A program made the position numbers and the translations under genes. A stretch of 64,000 nt of DNA, from the NCBI GenBank assembly GCA_963805645.1, contig CAWDVA010000005.1, positions 62,001-126,000 on the forward strand, given 5' to 3'. Below are positions 1 to 8,297 of the stretch, one piece after another (within the stretch, counting starts at the first letter, position 1; each line of letters begins with the position of its first letter). This stretch comes from CAVXEH01 sp963805645. GTDB taxonomy: Bacteria > Chloroflexota > Limnocylindria > QHBO01. The notes beneath the pieces were generated by a model. The model did no database searches. It was not told the DNA's origin and saw nothing but the letters and a program-made list of their open reading frames with translations.

Positions 1-393
1 GAAGAAGACGGTGGGCAGGGTCCCGATCCCGGTGTGCGCCGCGTACGTGACGGCGAACGAACCGGCGGCGGCGATGGCCTCGTTGACCACCAGTGAGCTC
101 ACCCGGTCGAGGCCCGCACCTCCGTAGGCCTCCGGAACGTCGATCCCCAGGAATCCATCGCGCCCGAGCCGCTCGAGGAGCGCCCGATGGGCCGCGTAAT
201 CCTTCCCGTCCACGCCCTCCACCGCGTCACGGCGGGGGAGCACCTCCTTCTCGACGAAGGCGCCCACCGCCTCGCGGATGGCGCGGTGCTCCTCGCTGAG
301 CCGCTCCGGGGTGAAGACGCCGTCGGCCGGCGCGGCGCCGGTCATGAAGCTGCCGCCCTTTGCCGTCGGCGCGGCGCGAGTCTCCGTGGTCAT
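1..393 (-). CDS. fadE: Acyl-CoA dehydrogenase, N-terminal part (FadE-like), cut by window edge
   Basis: Only the first 131 codons are present; the gene runs off the left edge. The visible part has the N-terminal helical acyl-CoA dehydrogenase domain: a KGGSF stretch, then VFTPERLSEEH and LGIDVPEAYGGAG, like Bacillus FadE-type enzymes. It would catalyse the FAD-dependent first step of beta-oxidation. The ATG at 393 overlaps the stop of the thiolase gene by 4 bp (ATGA), so the two are translationally coupled. The order tetR-fadN-fadA-fadE matches the known fadNAE arrangement of Bacillus subtilis. FAD-binding and catalytic residues lie outside the window. Confidence 0.88.
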   Translation of the reverse strand, partial: MTTETRAAPTAKGGSFMTGAAPADGVFTPERLSEEHRAIREAVGAFVEKEVLPRRDAVEGVDGKDYAAHRALLERLGRDGFLGIDVPEAYGGAGLDRVSSLVVNEAIAAAGSFAVTYAAHTGIGTLPTVFF

Positions 394-1619
394 CCTGCCG
401 CCTCCGTGTCCGATACCGCCGCGCGGGCCGGTTGCCGCCCGCCCAACCACTCGATGACTCCCGCCGCCCCCTGTCCACCGCCCACGCACATCGTCACCAG
501 GCCGTACTTCGCATCGCGCCTGGCGAGCTCGGAGAGGATCTGGACCGTCAGCTTGGCGCCGGTGGCGCCCAGCGGGTGGCCGAGCGCGATCGCGCCGCCG
601 TTGACGTTCGTGGTCTCCTCGTCGAGACCCAGGGCTCGCACCACGGCCACGACCTGCGCCGCGAACGCTTCGTTGAGCTCGGTGACGGCGATGTCGTCCA
701 GGGTCAGGCCGGCCTTGCTGAGGGCCTTGGGGACCGCGTCCACCGGCCCGATCCCCATGATCGCCGGATCCACGCCCGCGGTCGCGAAGCTCACCAGGCG
801 GCCCATGGGCTCCAGGCCGAGCGCCGCGGCCCGCTCGCCGGTCATGACCAGCATCGCTGCAGCGCCGTCGCTCATCTGGCTGGAGTTCCCCGCGGTGACG
901 GTCCCGCCTGTGGCGAAGACCGGGCGCAGGCTCGCCATCTGGGCGGCATCGGAGTCATGGCGAATCCCTTCATCGGCATCGAATGTCACTTCGGCGGTGC
1001 TGGGGCGGCCGTCCGGGTCGGTCCGGGTCTGGTGGGCCTGGACCGGAGCGACCTCGTCGATGAAGCGTCCTGCCCGCTGCGCGGCGGAGGCGCGCTGGTG
1101 CGAGCGAAGGCCCCACGCGTCCTGGTCCTCTCGCGACACGCCGAACCGCTCGGAGACGTTCTCCGCGGTGAGGCCCATGGACAGGTAGACCTGCGGACGG
1201 GTATCGGCCAGGCCCGGATCGGGGCTGAATCGGTGCCCGATCATGGGCACGAAGCTCATGGACTCCATGCCTCCGGCCACGACCACGTCGTGCACGCCGG
1301 CCTGGACGGCCTGGCTGGCCAGTGCCAGCGCCTGCAGCCCCGAGGCACAGAAGCGGTTGATGGTCATGGCACTGGCGCTCTCCGGCAGGCCGGCGCCCAG
1401 GGCCACCTGGCGGGCGATGTTCAGGCCCTGGGCTCCCTCCGGCATGGCGCATCCCAGGACCAGGTCCTCGACCTCGGCCGGATCGAATCCCGGGGCGCGA
1501 TCCAGGACCGCCCGGATGGCGGCCACGGCCAGGTCTTCCGGAGGCGTCTCGCGCAGCGTGCCGCGCGGCGCCTTGCCCACGGCCGTGCGGGCGGCGGAGA
1601 CGATGACGGCGTCACGCAT
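390..1619 (-). CDS. fadA: Acetyl-CoA acyltransferase (thiolase)
   Basis: A thiolase of 409 residues, which cleaves 3-ketoacyl-CoA to acetyl-CoA plus a shortened acyl-CoA. The acyl-enzyme cysteine is in NRFCASGLQ (about residue 92), the active-site histidine in GGAIALGHPLGATG, and the second cysteine in CVGGGQGAAG near the C-terminus. I chose ATG 1619 over the in-frame GTG 1628 because AGGAG (1628-1632) lies 8 nt before the ATG and overlaps the GTG. The stop overlaps the fadE start, and the ribosome-binding site overlaps the fadN stop, so this is the third gene of a tight operon. Confidence 0.93.
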   Translation of the reverse strand: MRDAVIVSAARTAVGKAPRGTLRETPPEDLAVAAIRAVLDRAPGFDPAEVEDLVLGCAMPEGAQGLNIARQVALGAGLPESASAMTINRFCASGLQALALASQAVQAGVHDVVVAGGMESMSFVPMIGHRFSPDPGLADTRPQVYLSMGLTAENVSERFGVSREDQDAWGLRSHQRASAAQRAGRFIDEVAPVQAHQTRTDPDGRPSTAEVTFDADEGIRHDSDAAQMASLRPVFATGGTVTAGNSSQMSDGAAAMLVMTGERAAALGLEPMGRLVSFATAGVDPAIMGIGPVDAVPKALSKAGLTLDDIAVTELNEAFAAQVVAVVRALGLDEETTNVNGGAIALGHPLGATGAKLTVQILSELARRDAKYGLVTMCVGGGQGAAGVIEWLGGRQPARAAVSDTEAAG

Positions 1620-1631
1620 GGTGTGCACTCC

Positions 1632-3938
1632 TCAGTTCCGCAGCGGCTTGCCGGTCTTGAGGATGTGCCGGATCCGGTCGCGCGTCAGCCGTTCGCCAAG
1701 CAGGCGGAGGAATGCCTCGCGCTCCAGGTCCAGCAGGTAGGCCTCGCTGACCGGCGTTCCCTCGGCGACATTGCCGCCGCTCATCACGGTTGCCAGCTCC
1801 AGCACGACCAGCCGGTCGTGCTCGCTCATCTGGTGACCGACCAGCTGGTTGTAGGTGAGCGACTCGGCCGCCGCGATGCCCCGGCGACCCAGCACCGGGA
1901 TGCGGGTCTCGCCCGGGGCTCGATAGCCGGCGGCCGCCAGCGTGGCGGCGGTCCGGGCGGCATCCGCCCACTGGCGATCGGGATCGGCCGTGAGCGGGTC
2001 GCAGTCGCGCAGCAGGAGGTAGTCACGGGCGTCGGGCGCACCCATGGCCACGCGGGCCGTGGCGATGCCGGTGAACACCTGCTGGAAGATGGGGAAGAGG
2101 TCCGCACGCGCGCCCTCCGGCAGCTGCTCCGCGGCCCGTCGCGCCATGGCCGTGGACCCGCCCCCGGCCGGGATGAGACCCACGCCCACCTCCACCAGCC
2201 CGATGTACGTCTCCATCAGGGCCTGCGCACGGTCCGCGGCGAGAACCATCTCGGCGCCGCCTCCCAGCGTCCGCCCGCGCGGGGCGACGACCACCGGGAT
2301 GGGGGAGTGGCGGATGGCCGTCGAAGCGGCCTGGAAGGCACGAATCGCCCGGTCCAGCTCGTCCCACTCGCCCTCCTCCGCCTCGATCAGCAGCAGGGCC
2401 AGGTTGGCGCCCGCGGAGAAGTCGGGGGCATCCGTGCCGATCACCAGGCCGTCGTAGCGGTCCGTGGCGAGATCGACCGCGCGCCGCACCATGCTGATGG
2501 TCTCCGGTCCGATGATGTTCAGCTTGCCGTGCAGCTCCAGGCCCAGGATCCCGTCCGGCAGCTCGAGCATGGAGGCCGAGGAGCTGGTGGGCAGTCCCGC
2601 CGACGCGGCGGTTGCCCGGGCCGCAGGCAGGCCGAGCGCACCCGGACGCGCCTCCAGGGTCCGCAGGCCGCCATCGATGAAGCTCCAGCCACTGCCATTC
2701 GCGTAGTACGCGTCGGGGACCGCGGAGGCCGCCTCGCCCAGCAGCCGGGGTCGCGCATCGGGCCCCAGTGCGTCGAGAAGCTGGAACGGCCCCAGCGCCC
2801 AGCCGAAGCCCCAGCGCATGGCATCGTCGATGCTCCGGGCGTCATCAGCGATCTCCGGACCGGTCGCGACGGCATAGGCCAGCGCCGCGCTGAAGGTCCG
2901 GCGCAGGAACTCCCCGGCGGTGTCGTGCGCGGCCAGGAGCATGCCCATGCGCCGGGGGAGGTCCTGCTCGTTGCGCGCCATCTCGACCGCGCCCGACTGC
3001 ACGCGCCGGCGTGGCCGATAGTCGCCGGTCGCAAAGTCGAGGGCCAGGATCTCGCCCTTCTCCTTGCGGAAGAAGCCCGCCCCGGTCTTCTCGCCCAGGG
3101 CACCGCGCTCCACGAGCGAGCGCAGGAGCGGCGGCACGGCGAAGTCATCTCGCCGCGGGTCGTCGGGAAGATCCGCGTGGCAGTGGTCCGCGACGGCGAC
3201 GGCCACGTCGATCCCCACCAGGTCCAGGGTGCGGAAGGTGGCGCTCTTCGGACGGCCGATGAGTGTCCCGGTCAGCTCGTCCACCTCGTCGGGGCCCAGG
3301 CCGAGCTCCTGCGCGAGGCGCAGGGAGACCATCAGGCCGTGGACGCCCAGCCGGTTGGCGATGAACGCGGGCGTGTCGCGCGCCACGACGGTGCCCTTGC
3401 CCAGCAGCCGCGAGCCGATGTCGGCCATCCGGTCGACCACCGCGGGGTCCGTGCCGGCGACCGGGATGAGCTCCAGCAGACGGGTGTATCGGGGTGGGTT
3501 GAAGAAATGGGTGCCCAGGAACCGCGCCCGGAACGCCTCGCTCCGTCCCGTGAGCAGCGCATTGATCGAGATGCCGCTGGTGTTGGTCGACACGATCGGC
3601 GGACGTTCGCTGCCCGCCACGGCCTCCTCGACGCGCGCGAGGAGGTCGCGCTTGGGCTCGAGCTGCTCGACGATGGCTTCCACCACCCAGTCGGCATCAG
3701 CGACGGCATCGGCGAGACGGTCCAGGCCGTCCGTCCGGATGTTGCCGCGATCCGACCGCAGGTAGAACGGCGCCGGGCGCAGCTTGGCCGCGCGATCCAG
3801 CCCGGCACGGGCGACGTCGGCGTCGAGGTCGAGGAGGCTCACGCGCACCCCGTTTCCGGCCAGCAGCGCCGCAATCTGGGCTCCCATCGTCCCGGCGCCC
3901 AGGACGGCGACGCGGCGCAGACGCGCGATGTGGCTCAT
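1632..3938 (-). CDS. fadN: 3-hydroxyacyl-CoA dehydrogenase / enoyl-CoA hydratase, bifunctional (FadN-like)
   Basis: A 768-residue two-enzyme protein. The N-terminal part has a Rossmann NAD site (VAVLGAGTMGAQIAALLAG, residues 8-26), followed by the 3-hydroxyacyl-CoA dehydrogenase domains, with GTHFFNPP and a catalytic-pair region. The C-terminal third (about 500-740) has a crotonase fold with LALLLIEAEEG and GRTLGGGAEMVLAADR oxyanion-hole segments. The dehydrogenase-first order and length fit FadN rather than E. coli FadB, which has the hydratase first. The start ATG 3938 overlaps the stop of the TetR gene (ATGA). An upstream extension to 4034 is open but lies inside tetR and is rejected. Confidence 0.92.
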   Translation of the reverse strand: MSHIARLRRVAVLGAGTMGAQIAALLAGNGVRVSLLDLDADVARAGLDRAAKLRPAPFYLRSDRGNIRTDGLDRLADAVADADWVVEAIVEQLEPKRDLLARVEEAVAGSERPPIVSTNTSGISINALLTGRSEAFRARFLGTHFFNPPRYTRLLELIPVAGTDPAVVDRMADIGSRLLGKGTVVARDTPAFIANRLGVHGLMVSLRLAQELGLGPDEVDELTGTLIGRPKSATFRTLDLVGIDVAVAVADHCHADLPDDPRRDDFAVPPLLRSLVERGALGEKTGAGFFRKEKGEILALDFATGDYRPRRRVQSGAVEMARNEQDLPRRMGMLLAAHDTAGEFLRRTFSAALAYAVATGPEIADDARSIDDAMRWGFGWALGPFQLLDALGPDARPRLLGEAASAVPDAYYANGSGWSFIDGGLRTLEARPGALGLPAARATAASAGLPTSSSASMLELPDGILGLELHGKLNIIGPETISMVRRAVDLATDRYDGLVIGTDAPDFSAGANLALLLIEAEEGEWDELDRAIRAFQAASTAIRHSPIPVVVAPRGRTLGGGAEMVLAADRAQALMETYIGLVEVGVGLIPAGGGSTAMARRAAEQLPEGARADLFPIFQQVFTGIATARVAMGAPDARDYLLLRDCDPLTADPDRQWADAARTAATLAAAGYRAPGETRIPVLGRRGIAAAESLTYNQLVGHQMSEHDRLVVLELATVMSGGNVAEGTPVSEAYLLDLEREAFLRLLGERLTRDRIRHILKTGKPLRN

Positions 3939-4528
3939 CCGCCACCCACCCGTGGCGCGAGACCCTGGACGAACAGGCCCACGAAGGCATCGGCGATCTC
4001 GTCCACCGCGAGCGCCCCCTTGGGGCGGTACCACTGCGTGAACCAGTTGCAGACCGACAGGATGCCGATGCCGGCCAGGCGAACATCGACGTCGCGAATG
4101 GCGCCGGTGGCAACCGCCTCGCCGATGGTCCGGCGCCAGGCAGCCTCGTACGCGTCGCGTCGCTCGATGAGCTGCGAGCGGCGTTCGGGGCTCAGGGAGC
4201 GGAGCTCGATCTGGATCAGGCTCATCTCGTCCGCGTGGTCGGCCGCGACGCCGAGATGGGCGTGTATGGCAGCGGTCAGGCGGTCCAGCGGGGGAGCGTC
4301 ACCTTCCAGCAGCCCGACCACCCGCTCCTCGAGGAGGTCGAAGGTGCGGTCGAGGATGGACCACAGCAGGTCGTCCTTCGAGTTGATGTAGTGGTACAGG
4401 CTGCCGCGGTTCATGCCCAGCGCCTCGGCAAGGTCCTGCATCGAGGTCGCGTGGTAGCCGCGCTGCCGGAAGAGCCGGGTGGCGGCGGCCCACAGCTCGG
4501 TCTCGCGGGGACGGGTGATGGTCGTCAT
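3935..4528 (-). CDS. TetR-family regulator of the fatty-acid operon
   Basis: A 197-residue regulator. The N-terminal helix-turn-helix covers roughly residues 10-60 (LFRQRGYHATSMQDLAEALG, then GSLYHYINSKDDLL), followed by a helical ligand-binding domain. It is the first gene of the operon and overlaps fadN by 4 bp, so it most likely senses acyl-CoA and represses its own operon, as FadR does in Bacillus. A perfect 6-bp inverted repeat (4561-4574) lies just upstream and is the probable operator. ATG 4528 is preferred over GTG 4549 because residues before it do not resemble the family. Confidence 0.88.
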   Translation of the reverse strand: MTTITRPRETELWAAATRLFRQRGYHATSMQDLAEALGMNRGSLYHYINSKDDLLWSILDRTFDLLEERVVGLLEGDAPPLDRLTAAIHAHLGVAADHADEMSLIQIELRSLSPERRSQLIERRDAYEAAWRRTIGEAVATGAIRDVDVRLAGIGILSVCNWFTQWYRPKGALAVDEIADAFVGLFVQGLAPRVGGG

Positions 4529-4560
4529 GGGCCGATCGCGGCGCTCCACCTTGTGGTCAT

Positions 4561-4574
4561 CAAACGAACGTTTG
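4561..4574. promoter_or_regulatory. Probable TetR operator
   Basis: CAAACGAACGTTTG is a perfect inverted repeat: arms CAAACG and CGTTTG with a 2-nt AA centre. It lies 32 bp before the tetR ATG (4528) and just downstream of a possible minus-strand promoter, so bound repressor would block the operon. The size and symmetry suit a TetR dimer. That the adjacent regulator binds it is inference. Confidence 0.65.
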
Positions 4575-4585
4575 GTTGAGAAGAG

Positions 4586-4614
4586 ATCGTAGCCCAGCCG
4601 TCAAGCGCGGTCGA
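4586..4614 (-). promoter_or_regulatory. Possible promoter of tetR-fadNAE
   Basis: On the minus strand TCGACC (4614-4609), a 17-nt spacer, then TACGAT (4591-4586) match -35 and -10 boxes at about 4/6 each. The predicted start, near 4579, places the 14-bp palindrome at roughly +5 to +18. The -35 box is weak, so this is tentative. Confidence 0.4.
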
Positions 4615-4652
4615 GCCCCAACCGCTTGCGCAGATCGCGACAATGGGCCCCC

Positions 4653-5240
4653 ATGTCGCGCCTCGCCGATGCCTTCGACCTGGCCTCCCAGCTCCACGCC
4701 GATCAGCGGCGCAAGGCCACTGCGGTCCCGTACGTCGCCCACCTGCTGCAGGTCTGCGGCCTGGTGCTCGAGGACGGTGGAGACGAGGACGAGGCGATCG
4801 CCGCGCTCCTGCACGACGCGCCGGAGGACCAGGGCGGTACCCGGACCCTGTCCCTGATCCGCGAACGCTTCGGCGACCGCGTGGCCGATATCGTGGCCGG
4901 ATGCTCGGACGCCATGCCGGCCCCGGGCGAGGCGAAGGCGCCCTGGCGTGGGCGGAAGACGGCATACCTGGCCCATCTCGACGAGGCGGCGCCATCGGTC
5001 CTGAAGGTGTCGCTGGCGGATCGGCTCCACAACGGGCGCAGCCTGGTGGCCGACCTGGCCGTCACCGGGCCGGCCGTGTGGGACCGATTCAACGCCGGCC
5101 CCGCGGACCAGGCCTGGTTCTTTGGCGCCGCGCTCGCCGTGTACGAGCGCCGGCTGCCCGGCTCCTGGAACCTGCCGGCGTTCCGGGAGGTCGTGACCGC
5201 GATCCAGGGCGCCGTACTCGACATCGCGGATCTCGGCTAG
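4653..5240 (+). CDS. HD-domain phosphohydrolase (RelA/SpoT hydrolase-like)
   Basis: A 195-residue single-domain metal-dependent hydrolase. Metal-site motifs are PYVAHLLQV (first His), LLHDAPED (the HD pair) and VSLADRLHN (the distal Asp). This pattern matches the hydrolase half of RelA/SpoT and small alarmone-hydrolase-like proteins, but no synthetase domain is present. The substrate may be a (p)ppGpp-like or other nucleotide and cannot be told from sequence. It is divergent from tetR. ATG 4653 is chosen because homology begins at ADAFDLASQLH directly after it. Confidence 0.8.
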   Translation: MSRLADAFDLASQLHADQRRKATAVPYVAHLLQVCGLVLEDGGDEDEAIAALLHDAPEDQGGTRTLSLIRERFGDRVADIVAGCSDAMPAPGEAKAPWRGRKTAYLAHLDEAAPSVLKVSLADRLHNGRSLVADLAVTGPAVWDRFNAGPADQAWFFGAALAVYERRLPGSWNLPAFREVVTAIQGAVLDIADLG

Positions 5241-5293
5241 ACGCCCGCGGAGTCCGCCCCCGGCACGAGTCGAGTGTCGAGTATTGTCGCGCG

Positions 5294-6538
5294 ATGGTTG
5301 TCCTGCGGCCCCTCGGGCGCATCTGGCCTCTCGTCAGGTCCTTCGGCGCCTATCCGGGTGAGACCGACGTCCACCGAGGGAAGCGGCAGATCGTCGTCGG
5401 GTACTTCTTCTTTGGTGTGCTGGCACGGGTCCCGTTCGCCGCCGGGGAGTTCGCCGGGGGTACACCGTGGGCGGGGGTTGTTGACGTAGGGGCTGTGCTG
5501 GTCGGCCTTGTCGGGCTCGGCGCACTGCGAATCCGGCCCGGCTGGTTCACGTGGATCGTCAACGCAGGGCTGTTCTTCCTGCTGGCGGAGGTCCTCGCGG
5601 CGACCCTCGTCGTGGGCGGGCTGGTTCCGTCGTCGCTGGTGATCCTGTTCGGGCTGATCGCGGTGGTCGGCGCCCTGATCGTCCTCGACACCTGGGCCGC
5701 GTTCGCATGGTTCGTGGCCTTCCTGCTCACCCTCACCCTGGCAGTGGTCCTTCCCGGCGTGATCCCGCCGATCTACGTGGTGGAGACAACCGCGGGCGAC
5801 CTCGCGTTCACCGTAGTTGGCGTGGCTGCCTTCGTGTTCGCGGCAATGGCGTACTTTGTGCGCCAGCGGGATCGGTTGCAGGCCGAGTCCGACGGCCTCC
5901 TCCACAACATCCTCCCCGACGAGATCGCCGGGAGGCTCAAAGCCAGCCAGACCATGATCGCCGACGACTACGTGGCGGCCTCCGTGCTGTTCGCCGACGT
6001 GGTCGACTTCACGCCGATGTCGGCCGAGATGTCGCCGCCCGAGCTGGTGGGGCTGCTGAACGCGGTGTTCACGACCTTCGACGGCCTCGTGAACGAGCTT
6101 GGGCTGGAGAAGATCAAGACAATCGGAGACGCCTACATGGTCGCGGCGGGCGTGCCGCGGGAGCGGCCCGACCATGCGGACGCCATTGCCGACCTGGCGC
6201 TGCGGATCCGTGACTGCGTGCAGACCACCACGTTCGCCGGACACAGGATCAGCCTGCGGATCGGCATCAACTCCGGACCGGTCGTTGCCGGGATCGTGGG
6301 CACCCACAAGTTCGCCTACGACCTGTGGGGTGACGTCGTCAACACCGCCAGCCGCATGGAATCAGAGGGCGTCCCGGGGTCGATCCAGGTGAGCCAGGCA
6401 ACCTGCGAGCTGATTCGGGATCGCTACCTGTGCGAACCCCGCGGCGGCATCCACGTCAAGGGGAAGGGAGAGATGAACACCTTCATCCTCGTTTCGAAGC
6501 GAGGCGACGAAGCCACGGTGGCGGACGCAGCCCGGTAG
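5294..6538 (+). CDS. Membrane-bound class III adenylate cyclase
   Basis: A 414-residue protein with about six hydrophobic helices (residues 34-190), a transducer-like helix (LLHNILPDEIA, 202-212) and one cyclase catalytic domain (225-400). All catalytic residues are visible: metal ligands D235 (FADVVDF) and D279 (GDAYM), adenine-selecting K275 and D343 (YDLWGD), and transition-state N350 and R354 (VNTASR). The layout closely matches mycobacterial Rv1625c, which homodimerises and makes cAMP. ATG 5294 is preceded by TATTGT at 5282-5287, only 6 nt away, suggesting a leaderless message. The frame is open upstream to 4643 but that stretch is a shadow of the HD gene. Confidence 0.9.
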   Translation: MVVLRPLGRIWPLVRSFGAYPGETDVHRGKRQIVVGYFFFGVLARVPFAAGEFAGGTPWAGVVDVGAVLVGLVGLGALRIRPGWFTWIVNAGLFFLLAEVLAATLVVGGLVPSSLVILFGLIAVVGALIVLDTWAAFAWFVAFLLTLTLAVVLPGVIPPIYVVETTAGDLAFTVVGVAAFVFAAMAYFVRQRDRLQAESDGLLHNILPDEIAGRLKASQTMIADDYVAASVLFADVVDFTPMSAEMSPPELVGLLNAVFTTFDGLVNELGLEKIKTIGDAYMVAAGVPRERPDHADAIADLALRIRDCVQTTTFAGHRISLRIGINSGPVVAGIVGTHKFAYDLWGDVVNTASRMESEGVPGSIQVSQATCELIRDRYLCEPRGGIHVKGKGEMNTFILVSKRGDEATVADAAR

Positions 6539-6557
6539 CCTCGCGGTCCGCGGAGGG

Positions 6558-7865
6558 TCACGCGGGAGCAGCCAGCAGCTCGCGGATCACCTGCTCGGAG
6601 CCGGCGTAGTCTCCCTCGCCCCAGTGGGTGTGCCGGATCTGTCCCTGCCTGTCCACGAAGTAGAAGGCCGGCCAGTAGCGGTTGTGGTACGCGTTCCAGG
6701 TGGCGTACTGCGGATCGAAGGCGACCGGGAAGGTGACCGCGTCATCGGCGACCGCCTTGCGCACGTTGGCGATCTCCCGCTCGAAGCTCAGCTCGGGCGT
6801 GTGCACGCCAATGACCACCAAGCCGTCCGCGGCGTACCGGTCGTACCAGGCCTTCACGTAGGGCTGGACGTGGATGCAGTTGATGCAGGCGAAGGTCCAG
6901 AACTGCACCAGCACGACCTTGCCGCGCAGCGCGGCGAGCGTCAGCGGCTCCGAGTTGATCCAGTCGGTGATGCCGGCCAGCTCCGGCGCCGGGCCCAGGT
7001 TTTCCAGGGACACCGATGCCGGCAGCGACGACGCCACGGGCGTCGGCAGGGGATTGCCCTCCGCGTCAGTCATGGGTGTCAGCGCAACGCCGGCCCGGGT
7101 TCCCATCTGGCCCAGCTCATTGCGCACCGCGGGCTGCTCCTCCACTGCCAGCAATGCCGAGCCCCAACCGGCGGGAAGCAGGTTGCCGACCGCGGTCTGG
7201 AGCGGGATGTCCAGGCCGGTGGCGACCACCAGCGCCACCGCGACCATGCTCGCGCCGAAGATCCGCTGCAGCCGGGCACGACGCTCGGGACGACCCAGGG
7301 CCTGGACCGCGGCCCGGCCCGCGCCGGCCACCAGGGCCAGGGGAATCGAAGCCCCCGCGACGTAGGCCAGCGCAATGGCCAGGGCCTGCAGCGACGGTCC
7401 GGAGGTGACCGCCACGGCGATCACCCCGGCCATGATGGGGCCCACGCAGGGCGCCCAGATCAGGCCGATGGCGCCGCCCAGGACGATCCCGCCTGCAAAG
7501 CCGGAGCGCGTCCCGGCTCCGGTTGACGACCCGGCGAGCGAGGTCCCGAGCCGGGTGAGCGACGCCGTGCGCAGCTCCAGCCAGCGACCCAGCGCAGGAA
7601 CGAGGAGCACGGCGCCGAACGCGCCGAGGAGGAGGACGCTCGCCAGGCGCAGGCGGTCCGTGGTGAGGCCGGCAGCGGCGAGCGTCGACGCCAGCAGGAC
7701 CGTGACGGTCACGAACATCGCCGCGAAACCCACGATCAGCCCGGCCACCCGCCGGCGGCCGCCGGCGCCTGCGCTCCCGAGCAGGAGCGGCACGACCGGC
7801 AGCGTGCAGGGCGACAGGATCGTGAGCACCCCGGCGATGAACGCGAAAGCAATGACCAGCGCCAT
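6558..7865 (-). CDS. CcdA-like membrane reductase fused to a thioredoxin domain (DipZ-like)
   Basis: A 435-residue fusion. Residues 1-225 form a CcdA/DsbD-type membrane domain with its redox cysteines C20 (SPCTLPVVP) and C140 (APCVGPIM). Residues 290-435 form an extracytoplasmic TlpA-like thioredoxin domain with a CINC site (C327, C330). The expected role is to carry electrons from cytosolic thioredoxin across the membrane to reduce outer-face disulfides, for example in cytochrome c maturation or oxidative-stress repair. This is the DipZ domain order of actinobacteria. GAGGA lies about 8 nt before ATG 7865. Confidence 0.88.
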   Translation of the reverse strand: MALVIAFAFIAGVLTILSPCTLPVVPLLLGSAGAGGRRRVAGLIVGFAAMFVTVTVLLASTLAAAGLTTDRLRLASVLLLGAFGAVLLVPALGRWLELRTASLTRLGTSLAGSSTGAGTRSGFAGGIVLGGAIGLIWAPCVGPIMAGVIAVAVTSGPSLQALAIALAYVAGASIPLALVAGAGRAAVQALGRPERRARLQRIFGASMVAVALVVATGLDIPLQTAVGNLLPAGWGSALLAVEEQPAVRNELGQMGTRAGVALTPMTDAEGNPLPTPVASSLPASVSLENLGPAPELAGITDWINSEPLTLAALRGKVVLVQFWTFACINCIHVQPYVKAWYDRYAADGLVVIGVHTPELSFEREIANVRKAVADDAVTFPVAFDPQYATWNAYHNRYWPAFYFVDRQGQIRHTHWGEGDYAGSEQVIRELLAAPA

Positions 7866-7966
7866 GTCGCGGATCCTCGTGTTCCTATGCGGGTGAGGAT
7901 GCCGTCCGCGTATGACGAACCGATGACGTCGCCGTGACCGTGGCGGCGCCGGGTCAGGCGACGCTG

Positions 7967-8143
7967 CTACGGCAGGCCGTCGCGCCCGTAGTTGTCGACG
8001 ATGGCGTGCAGGCTGGTCTCCATGGCTCGTTCCTGCGCGTGACGCCGTCGCAGCAGTCCGCCATAGAGGTAGGTGGCAATGGCCAGGGCGGCCAGCAGCA
8101 GGCTGGTGGCCACGGGCTGGGCGGCGAATGGGTCAGCAGGCAC
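7967..8143 (-). CDS. Small single-pass membrane protein, 58 residues
   Basis: A short gene with GTG start at 8143 preceded by GGAGG at 6 nt spacing, which is strong support. It has an N-terminal segment, one hydrophobic helix (about residues 11-30, TSLLLAALAIATYLYGGLL) and a positively charged RRRHAQER stretch, then a soluble tail. The size and single helix recall CcmD-type accessory proteins, and it sits 101 bp upstream of the CcdA-thioredoxin gene on the same strand. I do not recognise the family; a cytochrome c biogenesis link is a guess from context. Confidence 0.6.
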   Translation of the reverse strand: MPADPFAAQPVATSLLLAALAIATYLYGGLLRRRHAQERAMETSLHAIVDNYGRDGLP

Positions 8144-8297
8144 CGCGATCCTCCGGAGCGTGTCCCTTGAGTCTGGTGGGCGACGCCTCACGCCACAAGA
8201 GGCGAAATGGGACTGGTACCCGGTGCGCTGGAGCACCAGGACCCAATGCGCGACGCCTGCGCCCGGGCAGACGCTCGTGTGTGGCATGGTTCGCGCC

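Noticed and set aside
360..4391. A plus-strand open frame of about 1,340 codons, opposite the fad operon
   Set aside because: It is antisense to four genes with clear homology and has no recognisable domain; high GC makes long antisense frames common. The same applies to 37439-39655 (+), 41830-44046 (+), 15932-17902 (+) and 58710-60383 (-).
4643..5293. Upstream extension of the adenylate cyclase frame through the HD gene
   Set aside because: The amino-acid pattern is an Arg/Gly/Pro-rich shadow of the HD gene; the cyclase membrane domain starts at ATG 5294.
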